A stretch of 30,407 nucleotides of DNA from Erysipelotrichaceae bacterium (lineage in GTDB: Bacteria > Bacillota_I > Bacilli_A > Erysipelotrichales > Erysipelotrichaceae), in contig JAFZQL010000220.1 in assembly GCA_017620435.1 (NCBI GenBank), forward strand, positions 1 through 30,407, read 5' to 3'. The notes beneath the pieces were generated by a model. That model saw only the letters and a program-made list of their open reading frames with translations. It did not search any database and was not told the origin of the DNA. This document shows, one piece after another, positions 1 to 9,410 of the stretch (the stretch's first letter is position 1; every line of letters starts with the position of its first letter). The translations under genes were made by a program, and so were the position numbers.

Positions 1-10
1 GATGAAAAAG

Positions 11-40
11 AAAGCACAGCAGTAACTGCCGTGCTTTTTT
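11..40 (+). terminator. Intrinsic terminator of an upstream gene outside the window
   Basis: Bases 11-17 (aaagcac) pair with 31-37 (gtgcttt). An inner stem gcag (19-22) / ctgc (26-29) closes a taa loop, and the 3' arm runs into a T tract at 35-40. The gene it ends lies to the left of the window. Confidence 0.8.
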
Positions 41-44
41 CTAA

Positions 45-50
45 TATAAT
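45..50 (+). promoter_or_regulatory. Possible -10 element for the pullulanase gene
   Basis: A perfect TATAAT lies 31 bases before the pullulanase start and directly after the terminator at 11-40. No good -35 hexamer is seen 16-18 bases upstream, so this is a -10 match in a sensible place and no more than that. Confidence 0.4.
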
Positions 51-81
51 AGATATCAGAAGAGCCTTCTGGAGGTCACAT

Positions 82-2685
82 ATGAAAAACAAAACCCTAA
101 TCAAAATCATGATGACAGCGCTTCTGCTTGTACCGCTTTTCGGATGCAAGGGAAAGGAAACGGCAGTCTCTTATCCGGATCGGGATGTCGATTATCCGAC
201 GCAGGTTGAAAAACTGGATGAAGAATCCGTGCAGATCCATTATCAGCGAAGCGATAACAAGTATTCCGATTGGACGCTGTGGCTCTGGGATCCGGAAGGA
301 ACGGACGACAGCAAAGAAGATGATTTCAACTATCAGGACGATTACGGCGTGATCGCTTCCTATCCGCTGTCCTATTTCGGAAAACTCTCCGGAGGACGGC
401 TCGGTCTGATCGTCAAGAAAAAAGGAAGCTGGACCAAGGACGGTACCGAATCGGACCGTTTCATCGTGTTCTCTTCCTATCAGAAAGACGAGAACAACGT
501 CTATCATGTTTATCTGGCCGGAGGCGACGAACACATCTATGATTCTTCGGAAAAGACCATCAGCGATGTGATTTATTCGGCCTCTTTTAAAGACGAACAT
601 TCCATCAATATTTCCTGCAGCAATCCGATCGAAACCTATGAACTCTATTGCAACGGTGAACCGGTCTTCCAGGGAAACGGGGCAGGCAGAAAGAATCTGA
701 CCGATACGCTGGACATGACTGCCGACTTCTCGCAGTCCTATACCGTTGAAGTGGAATTCCGCGGTTCCGGTACAAGACTGGATTCGCCTGTATCGATGAC
801 CGGTCTGTACAACTCGGATTCTTTCAACGAACTGTATTTATACGACGGCGAACTGGGAGCCCTGTATTCCAAAGATGAAACGACCTTCAAGGTCTGGTCA
901 CCGGTTTCAGAAAGAATAGAACTCAGGATCTATGAAAGCGGAACACCTGTCAGTGTTTCAGACAAAGACAACGATACCTGTGTCTCCTATGAAATGAAAA
1001 AAGGAGACAAAGGCGTATTTACCTGTACATGCAGCGGCGACATGGAAGGCAAGTATTATACCTACGTCGTATATAACGGAACTTATCCGGAGGGCTGCGA
1101 GATCATAGACCCGTATGCGAAGAGCGCCGGGATCAACGGCATCAGAGGCATGGTTGTCGATTTCAGCAAGACGGATCCGGAAGGATGGGAGAAGGTCGGC
1201 TATCTGAAATATGACAGAAAGCAGCTGACCGTCTGGGAGACACATGTGGCGGATGTGACAAGTTCCGATACCTGGAACGGTCCGGAGGATCACAGACGCA
1301 GATTCCTCGGTCTGATCGATGAAGGGACGATGTATACAGAAAACGGCATGACGGTTGCCACGGGATTCGATCATATCAGAGAGCTCGGCGTCAATGCGGT
1401 ACAGCTGATTCCGATCTACGATCAGGACAACGACGAAACGCAATACCGCTTCAACTGGGGCTACAATCCATTGAACTACAACGTTCTGGAAGGTCTCTAT
1501 TCCAGCGATCCATATGATGGCTACAGCCGGATCAAAGAATTTAAACAGGTCGTACAGCGTTTCAATGAAGCAGGCATTACGATCATCATGGATGTCGTAT
1601 ACAACCACGTTTCTTCCGCTCTGCATTCTTCTTTTGATGTCCTGATGCCGGGATACTACTACCGTTACAACTACGACGGATCCTTCTCCAACGGGTCAGG
1701 ATGCGGAAACGAGACGGCAAGCGAAATGCCGATGATGCGCAAATTCATCATCGACAGTGTCTGTTTCTGGACCGAAGAGTATAAACTGGGAGGTTTCCGC
1801 TTTGACCTGATGGGTCTTCATGACATTGAAACAATGGATCAGGTCAGCGAAACCGTCAGTAGAATCAACCCATATATCGTGATCTATGGTGAACCTTGGA
1901 CCGGCGGCAAGACGCCGTTAAGCAGCGACGATCAGGCAGTACAGGCCAACGCCAACCGTTTCAATGGATACGGCCAGTTCAACGACCAGATGCGGGATGC
2001 GCTGATCAAGGGAGGACTGAATGCGCCTTCCGAAAAAGGATGGGTCAACAGCAGCCAGATCGCATCTTCCGATGTCAGTGCGATCCAGGAAGGCATCAAC
2101 GGTCATACCTACAATCTTGCCTACAGCATCGATGATCCGAACAAGAGCGTTTCCTATGTGACCTGCCACGACAACTTTACGCTTTATGACAGAATGAAGG
2201 CGGCAGGCATTGAAGACGAAGAGACGATCCGCAAGATGTGCGTTCTGGCGGAAGCGGTCGTACTGACTTCTGATGGCACATCATTCCTGCTGGCGGGAGA
2301 AGAGATGCTCAGAAGCAAACAGGGCGACAGCAATTCCTACCAGTCTTCCGATGAGATCAATCAGCTGGATTATTCTCTGAAGATCAGGAACCATGATGTC
2401 TTTGAAAACATAAGACAGCTTGTCGCACTGAAGCAGGGTATTGAACAGCTGCATTCTGATGATCCTGAGATCAATGTAGAAGCGCTGGAAAACGGCGCAG
2501 TCCTGAAGTATGAACTGAAGTCGGGAAAAGACACTTACATGGTCTATCATGCGAACGGCTTATGCAGGAATACTGTTGTTGAGGAAGATGGATATACCGT
2601 TTTCCTTGATACTTTAGATCTCTATGAAGGAAACGCGAAAGGACTTCAGCTGCAGCCATATCAGACACTGATCCTAATCAGATAG
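82..2685 (+). CDS. pulA: Type I pullulanase, lipoprotein
   Basis: An 867-residue debranching enzyme expected to cleave alpha-1,6 bonds in pullulan and branched starch or glycogen fragments. The N-terminus is a lipoprotein signal with lipobox LFGC, so the enzyme is probably anchored outside the membrane. A CBM41-like starch-binding segment follows (about residues 40-150, with WTLWLW). Next is a CBM48/N-terminal module containing FKVWSPVSERIEL, then a GH13 barrel. The pullulanase signature FNWGYNP is present. Catalytic motifs are complete: DVVYNH, GFRFDLMG with nucleophile D575, YGEPW with acid/base E604, and CHDN with D697. The start at 82 was chosen over an upstream in-frame codon at 31 because a GGAGG (71-75) precedes it and the signal peptide begins there. 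No sugar transporter is adjacent, so it seems to be transcribed alone. Confidence 0.95.
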   Translation: MKNKTLIKIMMTALLLVPLFGCKGKETAVSYPDRDVDYPTQVEKLDEESVQIHYQRSDNKYSDWTLWLWDPEGTDDSKEDDFNYQDDYGVIASYPLSYFGKLSGGRLGLIVKKKGSWTKDGTESDRFIVFSSYQKDENNVYHVYLAGGDEHIYDSSEKTISDVIYSASFKDEHSINISCSNPIETYELYCNGEPVFQGNGAGRKNLTDTLDMTADFSQSYTVEVEFRGSGTRLDSPVSMTGLYNSDSFNELYLYDGELGALYSKDETTFKVWSPVSERIELRIYESGTPVSVSDKDNDTCVSYEMKKGDKGVFTCTCSGDMEGKYYTYVVYNGTYPEGCEIIDPYAKSAGINGIRGMVVDFSKTDPEGWEKVGYLKYDRKQLTVWETHVADVTSSDTWNGPEDHRRRFLGLIDEGTMYTENGMTVATGFDHIRELGVNAVQLIPIYDQDNDETQYRFNWGYNPLNYNVLEGLYSSDPYDGYSRIKEFKQVVQRFNEAGITIIMDVVYNHVSSALHSSFDVLMPGYYYRYNYDGSFSNGSGCGNETASEMPMMRKFIIDSVCFWTEEYKLGGFRFDLMGLHDIETMDQVSETVSRINPYIVIYGEPWTGGKTPLSSDDQAVQANANRFNGYGQFNDQMRDALIKGGLNAPSEKGWVNSSQIASSDVSAIQEGINGHTYNLAYSIDDPNKSVSYVTCHDNFTLYDRMKAAGIEDEETIRKMCVLAEAVVLTSDGTSFLLAGEEMLRSKQGDSNSYQSSDEINQLDYSLKIRNHDVFENIRQLVALKQGIEQLHSDDPEINVEALENGAVLKYELKSGKDTYMVYHANGLCRNTVVEEDGYTVFLDTLDLYEGNAKGLQLQPYQTLILIR

Positions 2686-2693
2686 AAATGAAT

Positions 2694-2699
2694 TATAAT
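2694..2699 (+). promoter_or_regulatory. -10 hexamer positioned for a leaderless trmB mRNA
   Basis: TATAAT is followed by six bases and then the trmB ATG at 2706. With the usual distance from -10 to start site, transcription would begin at or next to the A of the ATG. There is no Shine-Dalgarno sequence before trmB. The -35 region is poor. Confidence 0.5.
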
Positions 2700-2705
2700 T
2701 AAAAC

Positions 2706-3317
2706 ATGCGTATGAGAAAGAAGAAATGGGTATCCCCGTTTCTGGAAAATGAAAAAGAATACCTGATTTTCGATCTTCATGGTCTTCGTACCGGTCTTCC
2801 TGTCTATCTGGAGATCGGCATGGGCATGGGAGATTTTATAACAGAATCGGCAGCCATGCATCCGGAGGTCTTTTATATCGGTCTGGAGAAAGAAGAGACC
2901 TGTGTTGCCAGAGCGATCAAAAAGGCGCAGGATAGGAAACTGAACAACTTCAGGGTCCTGCTGGCGGATGCAACAAACATTGAAGAAATCTGCGATTCTG
3001 ACAGTATCGATCTTATTTATCTGCACTTCTCCGACCCTTGGCCGAAGAAAAGGAATCACAAACGCCGTCTGACCTATCCGCCGTTTCTGCTGAAGTATCA
3101 GCAGATCCTGAAAGATGGGGGGATCCTGATCCTGAAAACGGATAACGAAGGGTTTTATGATGATTCTCTGGAATACTTTAAGGAATCCTCTTTCATCCAA
3201 TTGGAAAGCGACAGGAACTACTTTAATGAATCAGAACCGATGACAGCCTATCAGGCAAAGTTTTCTGCCGAAGGCAAAGCGATATACTATGCGAAATATC
3301 AGATCAATAAGGTATAA
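2706..3317 (+). CDS. trmB: tRNA (guanine-N7-)-methyltransferase
   Basis: A 203-residue SAM-dependent enzyme that makes m7G46 in the variable loop of tRNA. The SAM motif I (LEIGMGMGDF, about residues 35-44) and the TrmB signature DPWPKKRNHKRR (about 107-118) are both present, and length is normal for the family. No ribosome binding site precedes ATG 2706; the upstream bases are AT-rich with a TATAAT exactly six bases away. A second in-frame ATG at 2712 is a possible alternative start. It sits 20 bp after the pullulanase gene and 9 bp before the lipoprotein gene, but -10-like sequences before both this and the next gene suggest they may be transcribed separately. Confidence 0.95.
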   Translation: MRMRKKKWVSPFLENEKEYLIFDLHGLRTGLPVYLEIGMGMGDFITESAAMHPEVFYIGLEKEETCVARAIKKAQDRKLNNFRVLLADATNIEEICDSDSIDLIYLHFSDPWPKKRNHKRRLTYPPFLLKYQQILKDGGILILKTDNEGFYDDSLEYFKESSFIQLESDRNYFNESEPMTAYQAKFSAEGKAIYYAKYQINKV

Positions 3318-3318
3318 T
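3313..3318 (+). promoter_or_regulatory. -10 hexamer just before the ZnuA-like lipoprotein gene
   Basis: TATAAT overlaps the stop region of trmB and ends eight bases before the ATG at 3327. Any transcript from it would have almost no leader. The only purine run (aggg, 3322-3325) is too close to the ATG to be a normal ribosome binding site. Confidence 0.45.
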
Positions 3319-3326
3319 AATAGGGT

Positions 3327-4337
3327 ATGAGATTTCTAAGAAAAGCATTATGTATGATTCTTGTGATGCTGCTGTGCGGCTGTGCTTCAGCCAAGCAGTA
3401 TACGGCCTATACGATCTATCCGATCGGATATCTTTTAAACCGTATCGGAGGCAACCGGATCGTACCGATCTCGATACAGACAAATACGCTGGTCCAGACC
3501 TCGCATATCCTCAGCAGCTATGAGGAGATCTTGGAGGATTCTTCCGTTCTGTTCCATATCGGCAATCTAGAACCGTATATGGATCTGTATGACAAACAGA
3601 TCGCAGAGATCATCGATCTGTCTGCCGGAGATCTTTCCGTAATGAACTGTCTGTATCAGTATAAACGCTACACGCCTGTCATCATGGACGGGAAAGTGAC
3701 TTATTTTGAGAGTTCTTTCTATGACAATGATGTGTTTAATGATGTCGACATCTACGATCTGGATCCGTTTATCTGGCTTTCTCCTTCGGGCATGTATTGC
3801 ATGGCAAAGGATGTGAAAGAGTATCTTTCAAACAACTACGTGGAACAGTCTGCCTACTTCGAAGAGAACTTCACGCAGGTAGCCGATGAACTGATCGCGC
3901 TGGATGCCTCATATCAGGCGCTTGCGAGCCGTCTGGTGAAGGAAAACAAGTCGATCAAATTCGTATCCATGACCGGATCTTTCGGCTGCTGGCAGAAGGA
4001 TTTCGGCTTCCAGGTGTATCCGGTGTGTCTGTCCAAGTACGGAGCTCTGCCTAGCGAACAGCAGCTGGAAGTGATCAAAGCCAGGATCAGAAACGACAAT
4101 GTCAGATATATCGCCATGGAACCGAACATGCCGGAAGAGATGCAGGAACTGATGGCTCAGCTGGAAGAAGAACTGGGACTGAAACGGGTCACCTTGAACA
4201 ATATCTCTTCTTTGACTTCTACCCAGACAGAATCAGGAAAGGACTACATGTCCTTAATGTATGAAAACCTAAGTATCCTGGAAAACATGGCTACTTCCAA
4301 TCAGGCCGTTCCGGCTGAGATTGAAACAGGAGAATAA
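3327..4337 (+). CDS. ZnuA/cluster A-I-like metal-binding lipoprotein with altered ligands
   Basis: A 336-residue predicted lipoprotein (MLLCGCAS lipobox) resembling the solute-binding proteins of Zn/Mn ABC importers (SBP_bac_9/ZnuA). Family landmarks visible are TSHILSSYEEIL, a NLEPYMD segment equivalent to the usual GLxxExWxD, the DPxIWLSP motif, and a C-terminal segment ending YMSLMYENL. H60 matches the first histidine ligand. The histidine of DPHxW is F148 here (DPFIW), and the histidine of the SHxAFGY motif is T216 (SMTGSFGCW). H77 might contribute a different ligand. It may bind another metal or ligand, or have lost binding. No permease or ATPase gene is nearby, which is unusual. The gene ends directly against polA (TAA followed by ATG). 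Confidence 0.75.
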   Translation: MRFLRKALCMILVMLLCGCASAKQYTAYTIYPIGYLLNRIGGNRIVPISIQTNTLVQTSHILSSYEEILEDSSVLFHIGNLEPYMDLYDKQIAEIIDLSAGDLSVMNCLYQYKRYTPVIMDGKVTYFESSFYDNDVFNDVDIYDLDPFIWLSPSGMYCMAKDVKEYLSNNYVEQSAYFEENFTQVADELIALDASYQALASRLVKENKSIKFVSMTGSFGCWQKDFGFQVYPVCLSKYGALPSEQQLEVIKARIRNDNVRYIAMEPNMPEEMQELMAQLEEELGLKRVTLNNISSLTSTQTESGKDYMSLMYENLSILENMATSNQAVPAEIETGE

Positions 4338-6911
4338 ATGAAACTGCTGCTGATCGATGGAAACTCGGTACTGTTCAGGGGTTTCTATGCGACTTGTTAC
4401 GGAGATATCATGAAAACAAGCAAGGGCGTATACACAAATGCGGTATACGCTTTTGCCAATATGCTCAACAAGGCCATCAATACCATTCATCCGGATTACT
4501 GCGTCGTCGCTTTCGACAAGGGAAAACATACTTTCCGTCATGATATTGCGGAAGACTACAAGGCAGGAAGAAGAGAAACACCGGAAGAACTGGCCGGTCA
4601 GTTTGATCTGGTCAGAGAGATGCTGGAAGCGTACCGGATGCCTTATCTGGAATATGATTCGATCGAAGCGGATGACATCATCGGTTCTCTGGCGAAGAAG
4701 TATCCTCTGGAGACCTGCATCCTTTCCAGCGACAGAGACATGCTGCAGCTGATCGACGATACAACCAGCGTATATGTGATGCGCAAGGGAATGTCGGATA
4801 TCGCCAGGATGGATGAAAAGGCACTGATGGAAGAATACGGTCTGAAACCGTATCAGATCATCGACTACAAGGCACTTGCCGGAGACAAGTCTGACAACAT
4901 CAAAGGAGTGGAAGGCGTCGGAGACAAGACGGCGGTAAAACTGCTGAGTGAATACGATACCTGTGAAGGAATCTATGAGAATATCGAGAAGATTCAGGGG
5001 AAACTGAAAGAGAAGCTGATCAGGGACAAGGATTCCTGCTTCCTTTCCAAGACTCTGGCTACCATTAAGACGGATGTCGAGATCCCGAATGTCCTGGATG
5101 ACTTTAAAGTAAACATCAGTGAAGACGGACGTAACGGTTTCTTTGAAAAGTACGAGATGTATTCGCTGATCAGAAAGACCGGTCAGAACCATACGGAAGA
5201 AAAAAGAGAACACAAGACAGTAACAAAGATATCCGAAGAGCTGCTTCATGAACCTGTCATTTATTTCCTGTCCGATGAGTTTTCCTATTATGAAAGAAAA
5301 CTATACGGTGCCTGTTTTTCTAATGAAACGGGTCAGGAATATATCGCGCTGGAAGATCTGAAGAAGGATGACAGAGCGTTGGATTATCTGGCATCCGATG
5401 AGAAAAAGACCGTCTTTGACCTGAAAGCGCTGCTGCACGCCTTACACTATAACGGGATACAGCTGGGCAAGAACACGGATGATCTGTATCTGATGTGTTT
5501 CTTATGCAACAACTACAACAGTGATCTTAACAGCATCATTTACAACTACCTGAATAAAAAGATCAGAGAACTGAAGGAACTGTTCGGTACGGAAAAGAAA
5601 CCTGTCGAGGTCGAAACCGAAGAGCTTTCTGCCTATGCCTGCGAGATCGGCTACGATCTGGAACGGATCCGGCAGAGAACCGTAAAAGAGCTGGAAGAGA
5701 AGGAAATGCTGCATCTGTATCAGGATCTGGAGCTTCCTCTGGTTTATGTTCTGTATGACATGGAAGAAGCCGGTGTATACTGCGACGAGAAGGAACTGGA
5801 TGAGATCTCTTCACAGACAAAAGAAAAGATCGATGTCCTGGAAAAAAGGATCTATGATTCCATTGGGCACGAATTCAATATTTCTTCGCCAAAACAGCTG
5901 GCAGGCGTTCTATATGAAGAACTGGACCTTCCGGATCTAAAGAAGGGTTCTACCAATGCGGAAACCCTGAACAAGCTGATCAACTATCATCCGGTAGTTG
6001 CGGATATTCTGGATTACCGGAAATATACAAAGCTTTATTCTACCTATTCGGAAGGACTGAAAAAATATATCGGACCGGATCAAAAGATCCATACCGTTTT
6101 CTCTCAGACCATCACGCAGACCGGCAGGCTTTCCAGCTATGATCCGAATCTGCAGAACATATCCGTAAGGGATGATGAAGGAAGAGAGATCAGAAAGGCA
6201 TTCAAGCCTTCGCCGGGCAATGTACTGATCTCTTCCGACTATTCGCAGGTAGAGCTTAGAGTACTGGCTTCCCTGGCAGACGAGAAAAAGATGATCGACG
6301 CCTTTAATGAAGGGATCGATATTCATACCAAGACAGCCATGGATGTATTCGGACTGCAGAAAGAAGAAGTATCGGATCTGGTCAGAAGACATGCCAAGGC
6401 AGTCAATTTCGGTGTTGTCTACGGGATCAGCGACTTCGGTCTGGCAAATCAGACGAAACTGTCGTTCAAGGATGCCAAGAAGTTTATTGACGACTATTTT
6501 GTGACTTATCCGAACATCAAGCGGTATCTGGATGAACAGGTCGAATTCTGTCAGAAAAACGGCTATGTCAAGACGATGATGAATCGTCGAAGATATATCA
6601 ACGAAATAAACGACAGGAACTATATGATGAAGGAATTCGGCAAGCGTGCGGCGATGAATGCGACGATTCAGGGAAGCGCTGCCGATCTGATCAAAATCGC
6701 CATGAACAAGGCTGCCGCAAAACTGAAGGAAGAGAATCTGAAGTCCAGGCTGATCCTGCAGGTCCATGATGAACTGATTTTTGATGTGCCGGAAAATGAA
6801 GTAGAGACGATGAAACGGATCATTCCGGAGATCATGTCGGATGCCTATCAGCTAAAGACCAGGCTGGATTGCTCCCTGGCTATCGGCAAAGACTGGTATG
6901 AGGCAAAATAA
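4338..6911 (+). CDS. polA: DNA polymerase I with inactive-looking proofreading domain
   Basis: An 857-residue polymerase I for Okazaki fragment maturation and excision repair. The N-terminal 5'-3' exonuclease begins LLIDGNSVLFRGFYA, carries the acidic EADDIIG and SSDRDMLQL motifs, and ends near residue 290. The middle 3'-5' exonuclease-like region (about 300-450) lacks the DxE and NxxxD metal ligands, so proofreading is probably absent, as in several other Bacillota enzymes. The polymerase domain is intact: motif A DYSQVELRVLAS (D634), motif B RRHAKAVNFGVVYG, and motif C QVHDE (D811). The start directly follows the TAA of the lipoprotein gene, with CAGGAGA as ribosome binding site. Its own stop overlaps the mutM start (TAATG), indicating translational coupling. 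Confidence 0.97.
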   Translation: MKLLLIDGNSVLFRGFYATCYGDIMKTSKGVYTNAVYAFANMLNKAINTIHPDYCVVAFDKGKHTFRHDIAEDYKAGRRETPEELAGQFDLVREMLEAYRMPYLEYDSIEADDIIGSLAKKYPLETCILSSDRDMLQLIDDTTSVYVMRKGMSDIARMDEKALMEEYGLKPYQIIDYKALAGDKSDNIKGVEGVGDKTAVKLLSEYDTCEGIYENIEKIQGKLKEKLIRDKDSCFLSKTLATIKTDVEIPNVLDDFKVNISEDGRNGFFEKYEMYSLIRKTGQNHTEEKREHKTVTKISEELLHEPVIYFLSDEFSYYERKLYGACFSNETGQEYIALEDLKKDDRALDYLASDEKKTVFDLKALLHALHYNGIQLGKNTDDLYLMCFLCNNYNSDLNSIIYNYLNKKIRELKELFGTEKKPVEVETEELSAYACEIGYDLERIRQRTVKELEEKEMLHLYQDLELPLVYVLYDMEEAGVYCDEKELDEISSQTKEKIDVLEKRIYDSIGHEFNISSPKQLAGVLYEELDLPDLKKGSTNAETLNKLINYHPVVADILDYRKYTKLYSTYSEGLKKYIGPDQKIHTVFSQTITQTGRLSSYDPNLQNISVRDDEGREIRKAFKPSPGNVLISSDYSQVELRVLASLADEKKMIDAFNEGIDIHTKTAMDVFGLQKEEVSDLVRRHAKAVNFGVVYGISDFGLANQTKLSFKDAKKFIDDYFVTYPNIKRYLDEQVEFCQKNGYVKTMMNRRRYINEINDRNYMMKEFGKRAAMNATIQGSAADLIKIAMNKAAAKLKEENLKSRLILQVHDELIFDVPENEVETMKRIIPEIMSDAYQLKTRLDCSLAIGKDWYEAK

Positions 6912-7726
6912 TGCCTGAACTGCCTGAGGTACAAACCGTCCTGAATACGCTGGAAAAGCGAATCAGGGGCAGAAAGATAACGGATATACAGATCATATAT
7001 AAACCGATCGTGGAATGTTCCGAAAAAGAATTCCGCAAAAGACTGATCGGTTCCTGTTTCCGTGAATTCAAAAGAAGAGGGAAGTATCTCCTGTTTGAAA
7101 TGGATGACGTAACGTTGGTTTCTCATCTCAGAATGGAAGGGAAGTACTTTATTCTGGATGAGAGCGTTCCTCTTGACAAGCATGACCATGTGATCTTCTG
7201 CCTGGATGACGGAAAACAGTTAAGATACAATGATGTCCGCAAGTTCGGAAGAATGGAACTGATCGATAAGAATGAATATTACCGCCGGTTTAAGGATCTC
7301 GGTCCTGAACCGTTTTCAGAAGAGTTCAATGCCCGGTATTGCCGTAATTATATGAAGGGAAAGAAGCAGCCGATCAAACAGGTTCTTCTGGATCAGTCCT
7401 TTGTCGCAGGAATAGGCAATATCTATGCCGATGAGATCCTTTCGGCGATCCATCTTGATCCAAGGACTCCTGCCGGAAACTTAAGCAGAAAACAGCTGGA
7501 AGAGCTTGTTGTGGTGACCGGAAACATCCTGAACCGTGCCATTGAGGCTGGGGGAACGACGATCCGTTCCTATACTTCTTCCTTGGGCGTTACCGGCAGA
7601 TTTCAGCTGGATCTGAATGTTCACGGTCTGGATGTCTGTCCTTTCTGCGGCACTGCGATAAAAAAGATCCGTGTAGGCGGAAGGGGGACATATTACTGTC
7701 CGAAGTGTCAGAAAAGAAAAAGATGA
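6911..7726 (+). CDS. mutM: Formamidopyrimidine-DNA glycosylase
   Basis: A 271-residue base-excision repair enzyme that removes 8-oxoguanine and formamidopyrimidines and nicks the abasic site. The N-terminal MPELPEV supplies catalytic P2 and E3, and K58 lies in KRRGKYLLF. The helix-two-turn-helix segment contains FVAGIGNIYADEIL. The C-terminal zinc finger has CPFC and CPKC pairs. The start codon overlaps the polA stop (TAATG), and its own stop TGA overlaps the coaE ATG. The order polA-mutM-coaE matches other Bacillota. Confidence 0.97.
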   Translation: MPELPEVQTVLNTLEKRIRGRKITDIQIIYKPIVECSEKEFRKRLIGSCFREFKRRGKYLLFEMDDVTLVSHLRMEGKYFILDESVPLDKHDHVIFCLDDGKQLRYNDVRKFGRMELIDKNEYYRRFKDLGPEPFSEEFNARYCRNYMKGKKQPIKQVLLDQSFVAGIGNIYADEILSAIHLDPRTPAGNLSRKQLEELVVVTGNILNRAIEAGGTTIRSYTSSLGVTGRFQLDLNVHGLDVCPFCGTAIKKIRVGGRGTYYCPKCQKRKR

Positions 7727-8283
7727 AAATAGCGATCACAGGAACCATAGGTTCCGGGAAGACGGCAGTATCGGATTATCTTCGTAGCAAGGGCTATGAT
7801 GTTTTCGACTGCGACAGAGTCAACGCTGAACTTCTGGAAGAGAACAAGAAGGGCTACAAGGCCGTAAAGAAGCTGTTTCCGGAGTGTTTTGAGGGAAATA
7901 CCCTGGATAAGAAAAAACTCGCGGTAGAGGTGTTTTCCGATCCTGAAAAGAAGCAGAAACTGGAAGAAACGATGCATCCTTTGATCCTGAAGGAGTTGAA
8001 GAAAAGAAAGGATGATCCGCTGTTTGCGGAAGTGCCGCTGCTTTTTGAAGCGGGATGGGACGTCTATTTCGACAGAAATCTTCTGATCGTTGCCGACGAG
8101 AAACTGCTGAAAAAAAGAATGGAAGAAAGAGGGTTCAGCGTGAAGCAGTATCAGGAAAGGCTGAAGAGCCAGATGCCTGCGGATGAAAAAATAAAAAGAG
8201 CGGATAAAATCATATATAATAATGGTAGTCTCAATGACCTGTATGTCATGATTGATAATTGGCTGAAGGAAGTATTATGTTAG
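7723..8283 (+). CDS. coaE: Dephospho-CoA kinase
   Basis: A 186-residue P-loop kinase that phosphorylates dephospho-CoA in the last step of coenzyme A synthesis. The Walker A motif GTIGSGKT is at residues 7-14 and is followed by the family-typical VFDCDRVNAELL. The substrate-lid segment EVPLLFEAGWDVYFD is also recognisable. ATG 7723 overlaps the mutM stop in an ATGA arrangement; an in-frame GTG at 7705 would add six lysine-rich residues and is less likely. The 3' end overlaps dnaB by 7 bp. Its genomic position next to mutM and dnaB is common in Bacillota. Confidence 0.95.
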   Translation: MKIAITGTIGSGKTAVSDYLRSKGYDVFDCDRVNAELLEENKKGYKAVKKLFPECFEGNTLDKKKLAVEVFSDPEKKQKLEETMHPLILKELKKRKDDPLFAEVPLLFEAGWDVYFDRNLLIVADEKLLKKRMEERGFSVKQYQERLKSQMPADEKIKRADKIIYNNGSLNDLYVMIDNWLKEVLC

Positions 8284-9410
8284 GGAAGGATTTTTATAAA
8301 GTCGACGGAAACATAGAACTGTCGAACGAGAGGCTGAAAGCCCTGGTTTTTTTCTATAGTCCGCTGGTCGGCAATGATGCGCTGGCGCTTTATGAATATC
8401 TGGTACTGAAAAAACATTCCTCCGGTTTCCGCGAATTGAATGAACTGCTGATATCGCTGAATCTGTCGGTCGACCTGTTTGAAGTATTATGCGGGAAACT
8501 GAATGAATACCGGCTTCTTAAGACGCTGAAAAAAGATGACAGCTACGTTTTTGTGTTATGTGAGCCGCTGACCGCTGCGGCCTTCATTAAAGACGATATC
8601 CTGGTCAGAGAATTCATTCTGAAAACCTCAGGCAAGCATTATCAGGAACTGATCGCTGAAATCTACGAAGAAAACACATACAGCGACTACGAGAATGTTT
8701 CCAAGGTCCTTTCTCCGGAAAACCTGAATGCCTGGACGGCGGAAGATGAAAACATCCTGAGGAAAACGCCTGTCAGAGATGAGAAATACAGTTTCAATAC
8801 GCTGTTTGATCCCGGCCGTTTTCTGAAAGACATCTCTACGAATCTGTTTCCGATGCCGTTCCGTACAAAAGACAATCTGAAGCAGATCGCGGAAATGGCG
8901 GATCTTTATGATATTTCCTATGACAGGATGAGAAGCTATGTAGCCGAGACCGTAAACAGGAGTACCGATTCATTTAATATGAATTATCTGAAGTATCTCT
9001 GTATGCATGCCCGCGGAGACTACAGAAATGTTGAAAAAGGACAGTATAATGTACCTTGCCTGACTTATCTGATGTCCTTGCAGAACGGGAAGGAAGTGAC
9101 GGAGAACGACCGGAAGATCATCATGAACCTGTCGCAGGAATATCATCTGAATCATTCCGTCATCAATGTCCTGCTGGAACATGCATTAAGAAACTGCGAC
9201 AACCGGCTGATTGAAAAGTATCTGTATCCGATCGCTTCCGATCTGCACCGTAACGATGTCACTACGGCACAGCAGGCTCTGGAAAGACTTGATAGGAACT
9301 ATGAAAGAAAGAAAACAGAAGACAGGCTTCCGGTCTACGATACAAGCAGGAATCCATCGATGAGCGACGAGGAAGCGGAAGAACTGCTGAAACTGATGGG
9401 TAAGAAATGA
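8277..9410 (+). CDS. dnaB: Replication initiation and membrane attachment protein DnaB
   Basis: A 377-residue protein of the Bacillota primosome. In this family, DnaB acts with DnaD and DnaI to load the replicative helicase at oriC and restart sites. Recognition rests on its place between coaE and dnaI, its length, and its organisation: an N-terminal winged-helix-like region (about 10-110, including FYSPLVGNDALALYEYL) and a C-terminal helical DnaB/DnaD-like domain (about 190-330). ATG 8277 was preferred over an in-frame TTG at 8259 because AAGGAAG (8266-8272) sits at the right distance. The stop overlaps the dnaI start (ATGA). It is not the ring helicase that carries the same name in Gram-negatives. 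Confidence 0.88.
   Translation: MLGKDFYKVDGNIELSNERLKALVFFYSPLVGNDALALYEYLVLKKHSSGFRELNELLISLNLSVDLFEVLCGKLNEYRLLKTLKKDDSYVFVLCEPLTAAAFIKDDILVREFILKTSGKHYQELIAEIYEENTYSDYENVSKVLSPENLNAWTAEDENILRKTPVRDEKYSFNTLFDPGRFLKDISTNLFPMPFRTKDNLKQIAEMADLYDISYDRMRSYVAETVNRSTDSFNMNYLKYLCMHARGDYRNVEKGQYNVPCLTYLMSLQNGKEVTENDRKIIMNLSQEYHLNHSVINVLLEHALRNCDNRLIEKYLYPIASDLHRNDVTTAQQALERLDRNYERKKTEDRLPVYDTSRNPSMSDEEAEELLKLMGKK

Noticed and set aside
4269..5249. A 326-codon open frame on the minus strand
   Set aside because: It lies wholly opposite the polA exonuclease region, has no ribosome binding site or domain, and is a by-product of polA codon use.
8215..8220. TATAAT as an internal promoter for dnaB
   Set aside because: It encodes conserved coaE residues (IIYNN) and has no -35. 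The overlap of coaE and dnaB already explains dnaB expression. It is possible but not supportable.
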